Source of the DNA: Gigaspora margarita
Taxonomy: Eukaryota; Glomeromycota; Glomeromycetes; Diversisporales; Gigasporaceae
Reading direction: 5' to 3'
Length of the DNA: 64,000 nucleotides
Assembly: GCA_009809945.1 (NCBI GenBank)
Contig: WTPW01000025.1
Coordinates: 653,149-717,148, forward strand
Below are positions 56,011 through 64,000 of the stretch, one piece after another. The translations under genes were made by a program, and so were the position numbers. The notes beneath the pieces are model-generated. The model saw only the letters and a program-made list of their open reading frames with translations. It was not told where the DNA came from and did not search any database. Position 1 is the stretch's first letter. Every line of letters starts with the position of its first letter.

Positions 56011-57445
56011 GATTATAATATTGGAGTAGTACTTAAATATAATATAATAATATAGTATTTAAAGGACTAAAATTGATTTCTGTAAAAGTACTTGCTATTT
56101 CAAGCTTGGTCCTTATAGCTATACAGGATACTATAGCCTCATGTATATTGAATCTGGCTATTATAAACCTGGTTCTCTATATATTAATTAATTTTATTAA
56201 TAAAAAATTATACAAATACTATTATACTATAAATTTTACCAATTAATTATAACTTTTTGCTCTAAGCAAACTTGTTTAATACCAAAAAAACAATTTTATT
56301 TTAGTATATTTTATTTTATTTTTATAAAGTTTAAGATAAAGATGCTTAATTTTGAAATTTTGATAAAAATTTCTAAAATTAATAAGTTTGAAATTTTTCT
56401 TAATTGAATTAGTAGTTGTTAAAATACAAAATTTTAAATTTAATTCTAATTACTATATATAAGTTACTATATATAGTAATTTGTATAATTTTATCATAGT
56501 AAATTAGTTTTTATTTTATATTTTAATAACTACTAATCAATTAAGCTAAAATTTTAACTGCATATTTTAGCATATGCATAGCAATGCTAAAGATGATTTT
56601 TTTTAAAAAAAACAATTTATAATACAACAAACAAACTATAGAATGATAATAAAAATTATATTAAAAAGTAGCTTAAAGTTCTCTTTATTTGAAATAAAAA
56701 ATTATAAATAAATGGTTAAAATATAGACAAAATTGACTTTAGTTTGGTATATCTATATTTTTATACTGGCCTATACTAATAAACACATGTGGCCTTGTGC
56801 TATAAAGAACTGATCTATCATTTATGCTACTTTTATCACATTAGTCTCTTATGTTAATTCTATCACATCAATCCCTTATGCCTTTATTACAACACATAAC
56901 ATATCTGTTACATATGACATCTTAATCATATATAGCACATCTATTACAGATACACATATAGTATAATTGGTACATCTAATGCAGTACTCCTATGATCTAT
57001 CCATTTTATACAGCAGGAGATTAGTGTGCAAAAGTAACAATAGCTATTAGTTTTTTTTATTTATATAAAGAAGAAAATAAATAGTTGCAAAAACTAAAAC
57101 ACTTATATCTCACAATCTATTAGGTCAATTTTAAAGTTTTAACAGCTATTTTGATTACAATACACTCCTTTACAACTTTTGTTAGAAGTTGAAAAAAGGT
57201 TTACTTAGTAAAGAAAAAGGGTTCTTTGAAAAACTCCAAATTTAGAAATTTTAAAAACAATAAAAAAAGGACAATTCTAATCATTTCTAGTTAGAAATGT
57301 TTAGCATATATATCTCTGGCCTAAAACTATGTCCATTATTTAACTTATTTACATTTTTGCAAACAATTTTGGCATGTGATATACGTTTTTGGGAGTTATG
57401 GTCATAAAAGCTTAGGGTGAAGGCAAGTTATATAAACAAAATCAT
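56011..57445. other. AT-rich spacer, no gene seen
   Basis: No TE ends were resolved. 56,395-56,560 contains inverted AAATTTAATTAAG and TTACTATATATAGTAA words. 57,110-57,215 holds an isolated half of the core-B phrase (AATTTTAAAGTTTTAACAGC, TTTACAACTTTTG, TTTACTTAGTAAAG). Confidence 0.45.
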
Positions 57446-57453
57446 CTTCTTAG

Positions 57454-58871
57454 CAGAGTTTAAATTCAATGTTCTCATGGTTCTCAATGAACATTTGAGT
57501 TTTTTAAGAACATTTATATTTAAAAAAAGGTTCTCTTATTTGAGAACATTTTATCCTCTTGAAATGTTCTCAAGGAGAACATTTATAAAATTTTTATGTT
57601 CTAGATTCACTAATAAGAACAATAAATTATATAAAATGGTTATCAATTTGATAATGTAATTTGATCATGAAAATTCTTTACATATATATATACTATGTAT
57701 AGCACATATGTTTAAAGTTGTACAATATGGGTAACAAATAAATATTTAAGGAAATAGCCTTTAAAGATTTTATAATAAAACATTCAATAGCCATGCAGTG
57801 TGTTTTTTATATTGAGAGTATCATTATTGTATAGACTTAAATATAGATAATTTGGGTCAAATTATATGCTAATACTAAGCAAGTAAAAAAGATACAAAGT
57901 ATTTGTTAGTACAAAGTTTAAATAGTTAAATAACAAAGTAATTGGATTCTAATTTATTGCATTAACCAATAATAGCATTAGTAAAATATTATAGAAAGGC
58001 TTGTTTTACTATGAGCAAATATAAAAAGCACTTGAAGTTTTAACAAAATTATTAGAAATTAAATTGTATAATACATTATGTTATGTTGAAAAAAACAAAG
58101 ATCATATACAAAGTTTAAAAAATTATTAATATTGTATTATATTGAAAAAATACAAAGAATCATATGCAAAGTTTAAAAAATTATTAATAGATAAGCATGA
58201 ACTTAGTGTGTAAATTGTAAGTATAAAATTTATTTTTAAATAAGTTATTATTCTATTAACAATAGAATTCTTTATTAAAAATTAATTTATTTACTATATC
58301 AAACTATCAGAGCATAAGTTATTTATTTATAAACTACTTATTTTATTATTAAAAGTTAGATATAACTTTAATTCACAATATGTTAAACTATAAGTAAGTG
58401 CAGTACAGTGTAAGTAAAGCTTATTTTTCAAATAGCATACCAAGAATGGTGCAAACTTGATCATAGAATTATTGTTTTTATTAATTTGAATTAATTTGTT
58501 GTAAATTACTGTATTCCTCTGAAAATAAGCACCCTCTGAAAATATGTACCTCCTACAATTCATATATACCCAAAAATAAGCACCCCTTATATAATAAAAA
58601 CAAGCAACTAAAAATCAAATCATTTGAATTATTAGTTAAGATTATACCCAAAAATATGCACCCCTATAGTAAAAAAAGGGTGCTTATGTTTGGAGGAATA
58701 CAGTAATAAATAATATATATCAATATTTTTGAAGCTAATATATACATGAACATTATTTAAAAATTAATGTTCAATATATTTAATATATAATGAGCACTGA
58801 AAAGTTTTAAACAAAAAATTTAAATTATGCTCTTTTGAGAACATAACTATCAATTTGAATTTTAAACACTG
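57454..58871. mobile_element. hAT-like element, 1.4 kb, long form of the 20.5-kb MITE
   Basis: Left end CAGAGTTTAAATTCAATGTT, right end TTTGAATTTTAAACACTG, perfect 8-bp duplication CTTCTTAG (57446-57453 and 58872-58879). GTTCTC/GAGAAC words crowd the left ~150 bp and occur before the right end. The termini equal those of the 229-bp MITE at 20,529-20,757. The interior has a ~58-bp tandem duplication (58,087-58,195) and the TA-type MITE at 58,509. No transposase is readable, so it is non-autonomous or decayed. Confidence 0.87.
58509..58703. mobile_element. TA-flanked MITE, 195 bp, AAAATAAGCACCC ends
   Basis: Left end CTGTATTCCTCTGAAAATAA, inverse right end CTGTATTCCTCCAAACATAA, both leading to GCACCC. 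TA on both sides (58507-58508 and 58704-58705). The words CCCAAAAATAAGCACCCC recur inside. Nested in the 57,454-58,871 element. Confidence 0.87.
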
Positions 58872-58938
58872 CTTCTTAGTACTTTTAATTAGTGCTTGCA
58901 ATAGGTTTAGATAGCCATTTTTAATATTTTTCACATTA

Positions 58939-59116
58939 CAGTAAGATCTCAATAAGTGCACCCCTCTATAAAAGTGCACACACTCTCTAAATGCATACTT
59001 ACATTTTGGCCCAATTTATATTATATGATTTCTATATATGCACCTTTATTATTGTTCTATAAATGCATGTTGTTAAAGTTTGGCTCCAAGTGTGTGTACT
59101 TATAGAGGTCTTGCTA
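58939..59116. mobile_element. Pogo-like MITE, 178 bp
   Basis: Left end CAGTAAGATCTCAATAAGTG, inverse right end TAGCAAGACCTCTATAAGTA, TA on both sides (58937-58938 and 59117-59118). Inner words CACCCCTCTATAAAAGTGCAC parallel the pogo-like element at 45,577. Confidence 0.83.
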
Positions 59117-59298
59117 TATTTCTTTTTTGCACTTTTGTTGTTGTTTTTGTTTTGTCAGACTAATCTGTGATGATTATCCATCATGCTATATGAAAACAGC
59201 TATTATGTGATTATTTTGTATTTTATCTCTGACCAGAAATGCCTAGAAATACCTATAAAAAATATTTAATAAACATATCTACACTATTTACTATGTTT

Positions 59299-59533
59299 TG
59301 TTACTGAACCTGAACATGTTCATAAACCTTGAACTGAACCTGAACTGAAAATAAACTCAACTTAAAAGTTCAATATTGAAGCTGAACTGAACATGAACTT
59401 TACTTAAAAGTTCAATATTGAAACTGAATTGAACATGAATTTTACTTAAAAGTTCAATATTGAACATAACTAAACTGAATCTGAACCTGAATTGACCAAA
59501 GTTCAGTTCAGTTCAGGTTCATAGGAACATTAT
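59299..59533. mobile_element. hAT-like mini-element with GTTCAG arrays
   Basis: GTTCAG/CTGAAC words fill its ~235 bp, with three direct repeats of ACTTAAAAGTTCAATATTGAA. The right end, inverted, reads AATGTTCCTATGAACCTGAA, close to the left end of the 18,248 element. Flanks CTATGTTT and CTATGATT match at 7 of 8 positions. Confidence 0.65.
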
Positions 59534-59539
59534 CTATGA

Positions 59540-60935
59540 TTATGCAACAAGAATCAACAAGCTAATTTCTAAAATCTAATTTTAGATCACTTCTATTTAC
59601 ATACATCATTAAGAAAAATAGGCATTGACAAAATTTTATTATATAAATCGATGCTTTTTTAAATGCATGCTTTATTTGATAGTATTGTTAACTTGTTTTT
59701 GCAAAAAAATGCTATAATCTATGTTTTAATTGACTGCTTCTCATATGATATTGGTTATACAAATCTACAATCTATTTATATGAATTCAGAAATGGTAATA
59801 CTCTACCCTTATTTGATTCTTGAAATTACAATCAAAATTAGTTAAAACAGAAATGCATGGCCATTTTTTTCAAAATCACTACTATAATGTTTTATTAAGG
59901 AAAATAAAATAGGCAAAATTTTTTTTAAGCAAGTAAGACCAATTAAGAAAATATAAATAATTAAAAATAATTTTTTTTTGTTTATAATGATAATACTAAT
60001 AAGTATAAAATTATGATCTAATATGAATTGAGAATTAGATATTTATTCAGAATTAGAAAAAGGTTGAAAGGTCCTTTTTATATTATTATCAGATGATTTT
60101 TATAGTCAAAAATTAAAAGCTTTCATTACTTTAGAAAGAATACTAAAGAATCTCTAATTACATGTATATATTTACTACTTTGAAAAGTTGGTATATATCT
60201 GCTTAAATTAGATTAGTTAATTTGTACAAGCATAACTTTTAGGTAATTTGCAAAATCACAATAGTAATTACTGCATATTTAAACTCAAACATATTAGATT
60301 TTATACATTAAATGTCAAAAATACACTGTACATCAAATATAGTATCATTAGTAACTGGCTATAATTTGAAAAATTAAATGAAAGAACTTTTACCAGATTT
60401 AAATTGGTAATCTTGCTTTAGATTCTTAATATTATTCAAAACTTTTATTAATAAATTCGTGTATGCCATCCAACTGCTGTACATACGACTTGTAATTATA
60501 TTATTTTAGTGCTTTTTTCAGTACTAGTGTTACAGCTTTCAGAAATAGTATACTTCTCCAAATATATTAATCTTAATAGTAATTTGTGATAATAGTTGCA
60601 GATGAGTTGTGCCAAAAGACTGTAAGAAAAACCTTTATACATGATTTTGTACCTAAAATTGCACATTATAATGTTAAGGGTCAAATTCCTTTGATTCATA
60701 ACCACAATAAAATTACTATTTTCTTGTTTTTTTTTTTGTGCAAATTAAATGATTTTATTATCTTCATATTTAATAAATATACAATATTTGACTAATTTTA
60801 GAAATTTGAGCATGGTTTAGCATAAATTAACAGTTAAATATACAGTGCAACAAGTATAAAAATTGGTTTAATTACTAATTCGGATAAGATTTGCATAATT
60901 TCTATATTAGAATATTGGAATATTTCTATGAAATT
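59540..60935. other. AT-rich spacer, no gene seen
   Basis: No TE ends, conserved motifs or credible ORFs were seen. Two overlapping 69-codon frames near 60.5-60.8 kb are on opposite strands and look like chance. Confidence 0.5.
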
Positions 60936-60940
60936 AATTA

Positions 60941-61310
60941 TATGCTAGAATCTGAGCGTTGTCCAAGGATAAGTATTTTTTTATTAAATTAATAGCCAAA
61001 GTCAATTAATTGCAAGTTGTAGAGCTCATTGAGACTCACCTAATTGTGGTTATATCATTCAAATTGGCCTAGTGAATACCAAGATGTTACTAAATAACAT
61101 TGGCTGATTATACAAAATTTTTGCAAAAATTTTATATAGTCATTCAATAGTTTTTTAGTGATATCTTGGTCTCCACTAGGCCTATTTGAATGATATAACC
61201 ACTATTAGGTGCGTCTTAGTGAGCTCTACAACTTGCAATTATTTGACTTTGGCTGTTAACTTAATAAAAAAAAATACTTATCCTTGGACAATACTCAGAT
61301 TCTAGCATAT
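60941..61310. mobile_element. Foldback element (core-B family), 370 bp
   Basis: Outer ends TATGCTAGAATCTGAG and its inverse CTCAGATTCTAGCATA. The arms continue inverted through GTCCAAGGATAAGTATTTTT, AATAGCCAAAGTCAATTAAT, GCAAGTTGTAGAGCTCA and ATTCAAATTGGCCTAGTG. Almost the whole length can fold. Internal words equal those at 18.9-22.1 kb, while the outer ends differ. Confidence 0.82.
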
Positions 61311-61645
61311 ATTAAAAATTTATATTGTACTTATTCCCAACATTTACTATTGTCCCAATATAGTAACTCTGCCAATCCTATCTGGATCATCAATTAAATG
61401 TATATTAAACTTGTTTGAGATAAACTAAATTTGTCATTTTTAATAAAGGCTTATTCAAGTTTCAGTAGTACATACTTGTAAATGATTGCTGTATACAAAT
61501 GTTTGTTTTTAATGTATTATTACAGTATTATGCAGAGATTAAGAATTTTAAATTTTTGCACTTTATTGAGATTGATAATTTAAGAAATTGGCTTAAATGC
61601 ATTAAGATTATACATAATCTTTATATAGTTCTTAATTACCCAAGC

Positions 61646-61826
61646 AGGACCCCGAAATATACATAGATAGGTCAGGTATGAGTTTGCTTATTTTTGAGGT
61701 TTTTTATGCAGATCTTTTCTATTTATAGTAATTTTTTTGCTTGTTTTTGAAGTTTTTTCTGCAGATCTTTCCTTTTTTAATAACCCTATAATTAACCTGA
61801 CCTATCTATGTATATTTCGGGGTCCT
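61646..61826. mobile_element. TIR MITE, 181 bp, AGGACCCC ends, 8-bp duplication
   Basis: TIRs AGGACCCCGAAATATACATA and its perfect inverse extend about 32 bp (to GATAGGTCAGGT). A perfect 8-bp duplication ACCCAAGC flanks it (61638-61645 and 61827-61834). The intact ends suggest a recent insertion. The first eight bases match the 873-bp element at 13,518. Confidence 0.93.
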
Positions 61827-61994
61827 ACCCAAGCACTTATTTGTGAAAGCAATACAAGTATAAAAAGGAATAGCATCTTATACTGAAAATTTTTTAATTA
61901 AAGAAGGCTAAATGTTAAAGTTAGGCTGAGAGCAGGTATTAATCACAATATTGTTTTTATGTAGAGTTATGCAGAATTTTTATGTAATATTTAA

Positions 61995-62560
61995 AAAGCT
62001 TTATAAACCCAATATAGATTTACATATCTATTTATATATATATATATATATGTAGAATTATGTAAAATAGCTAACTTAAATATTAAAGCTAGGATTAGAT
62101 TAAGTTTAAATTAAGGGTTTGGGAAGGGTTTTTGAACATGCTGAACATTTTTACTTATTGCATTGCATCGATCAGTAATTACCTTAGTCACTTTTGAGAA
62201 ATAGCTAAAGCAAATTAAATTAATTTTATATAGATATAAATAATAAATAAAATTATATATAAAAATTACATATTTTATATAATTATATAAAATTTAATAT
62301 AGATTTACAAAACTTATAAAACCAATGTAGATTTACATATCTATTTATATAATCTATATATATTTCTATATAAATTATATAAAATAACAAAAAATTTTTA
62401 ACTTATTAAATATTAAAGCTAGGATTAGATTTTAAAGTTTAAATTAGGGGTTTGGAGAAGGTATGCTAAATATTTTTACTTAGTGCAATGATCGTGATTA
62501 CCATAGTCACTTTAGAGAAATAGTTGAAGTAAATTAAATTATTTTTTATATAAATATAAA
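61995..62560. repeat. Tandem duplication, about 315-bp unit
   Basis: CCAATATAGATTTACATATC, ATTAAAGCTAGGATTAGATT, AAATTAAGGGTTTGG and CTTAGTCACTTTTGAGAAAT recur in the same order about 315 bp downstream with small changes. Non-coding. Confidence 0.8.
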
Positions 62561-64000
62561 TAAAATTTACATAGATTCTTAATTTGTATAAATATAAATA
62601 AAGTTATATATATATAATTATGTAGCTTACATAAACAACTTCTTATTATATAAGTCTACATTGGGTTTGTAGACCTATATAAATATTATATATAATATTT
62701 ATAATATTTATATAACTTTATAGAGTTGTATGTACGAAGCGAGAAATCTAAAAATTATAATTGCACCATATAGAGACAAAATATAACGATAAAATTAAAT
62801 ACATACTTAAATTTATTGAAGTCGATAATTTAATTTTAATGTATAACTTGATTATGGGTTACAGATTATTCCAAGCAGATAATCAATTAGCACATTAAAA
62901 TTCATATTTCTTAAATTATCGATTTCAATATAATATTTACATACGCATTTTATTGTTGTTAATGATTTAGGATTTCAATGTACAATAATTCACTTTATAT
63001 GGAATGAAATTCAGCCGACACAGCTAAATTTGTCATCCTACAATAGCAGTAGCCTTTAAATTTCAGCATTATATGCATCGAATGATTGAAATTCTGTAAT
63101 ATGATTTTTGGCGTATATTATTTTACATGCGAAAATATTGGGAGCCTTTTGATTCTTCACTTTTATTGAGATTGATAATTTAAGAAATTTATTTCCGATG
63201 TGCTACCAGTTTATGCATTATCTTTATATAGAGATTAAGGTTTTAAATTTCCTGCACCGTACGTACGTACGTATTAGTAATGCATATACATATAGCGCAG
63301 TAATCTAAAGGCCTCAATCGCTTTATAGAGAATAAACATATGGAAACAAGCTAAATTCAGCAATGGCTTCAGAAATATAGAATAGTTATTATTAAGTAGA
63401 GATGGGCATTATAAACACAATGTCGCATAATTAGTGATGTGCCATTTATATGTTACCCAAATTTTTTTAGCGTACAGTACGTACAGTACGTACAGTACGT
63501 ACAGTACGTATAGTACTTATATATAAATAAAAATTTTTTTTTTTAAGCGATCCGCGATTCTGCAATATATAAAAAATTAAGGTTATATAATAAAGGTAAT
63601 TAGGTCCAAAAATGAAAATAATTACGGATGAGGGCCAAAATAAAAATTCTTACATATAGCGGCCCAATATTACAATTAAGGGCCTGTTCGATCTCTGAGC
63701 TATACTAAACGACTAAGCTACAAGACTTCATAGCGTCGCCCAGAAAAAATGGTAGCCTGATTATAATAATTATACAATACTACTAAAATAGCTTTAAGAT
63801 GCAATTAATTTTTTTACAAGAAAAAGCTAAGGTATTATTCACGAATTTTGCTAACAAATTTATGACTTTACGAATTTTAATGTATTGATTAAAAAGATCT
63901 TTATGCATAAATAAATAATACGAATAAAAAGATTTAATATGCGATTATTTTTAACATTAAAATCCTTTGTATTTAGGCCGGACCAAGTTGATTATGTGTT
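62561..64000. other. Mixed non-coding DNA with short repeats
   Basis: 62,815-62,935 is an inverted pair around AATTTAATTTTAATGT. 63,155-63,200 repeats 61,560-61,590 (TTTATTGAGATTGATAATTT). 63,655-63,700 reads GCGGCCCAAT...GGGCCTGTTCGATCTCTGAG, which looks like the end of another TE continuing beyond the window. No gene seen. Confidence 0.5.
63258..63530. repeat. CGTACAGTA microsatellite-like arrays
   Basis: GTACGTACGTACGTA at 63,260 and five 9-bp units of CGTACAGTA at 63,472-63,515, part of the dispersed repeat also seen at 50,390-50,480. Confidence 0.82.

Overview
This is a strongly AT-rich eukaryotic window that contains no recognisable host protein-coding gene, no rRNA and no canonical tRNA gene. 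It is almost wholly built of transposable elements (TEs) and their debris. Three protein families point, from memory of their sequence style, to an arbuscular mycorrhizal fungus (Glomeromycotina, the Rhizophagus/Gigaspora kind of genome): a LINE whose reverse transcriptase carries AYMDDTLW and a GIDQ-type motif with a linked RNase H; a DDE transposase with HDE, FAFDN and YPKF blocks; and an rve integrase pseudogene. The lineage call is an inference. Scattered single Ns and one 767-base gap show that this is draft assembly.

Layout. 1-4025: a LINE copy (+), cut by the window edge. 4.6-6.65 kb: three DNA transposons nested inside each other, each with its own terminal inverted repeat (TIR) and target-site duplication (TSD). 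9.3-14.4 kb: a dead integrase gene, a divergent small coiled-coil ORF, a hAT-like element running into the gap, a piggyBac-like end, and a decayed gene split by an 873-bp element. 15.4-18.1 kb: a mariner-like element holding a 5'-truncated LINE with a perfect 14-bp TSD. 18.2-23.9 kb: hAT-like, foldback and pogo-like elements. 25.2-26.5 kb: two nested TTAA-flanked elements. 28,162-37,898: a full-length but dead 9.7-kb LINE (-) with a perfect 15-bp TSD. 38.1-40.3 kb: a dead DDE transposase. 40.4-41.2 kb: a TTAA element split by a Mutator-like element. 42.8-43.6 kb: a tRNA-derived SINE with a perfect 15-bp TSD. 45.5-50.3 kb: four levels of nested TA-flanked elements. 52.6-54.1 kb: a complete hAT-like element. 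57.4-58.9 kb: a hAT-like element that looks like the long form of a 229-bp MITE at 20.5 kb. The 3' end holds pogo-like and foldback MITEs and tandem repeats.

How the parts relate. The LINE is probably the only autonomous type whose full gene set is visible, but every copy here is broken. The SINE would need a LINE's machinery in trans. The many short TIR elements have no coding capacity and would depend on transposases encoded elsewhere. Several stop codons fit C-to-T change at CpA or CpG. Two of them (TGG to TAG) can be read directly by comparing the two long LINE copies in this window.
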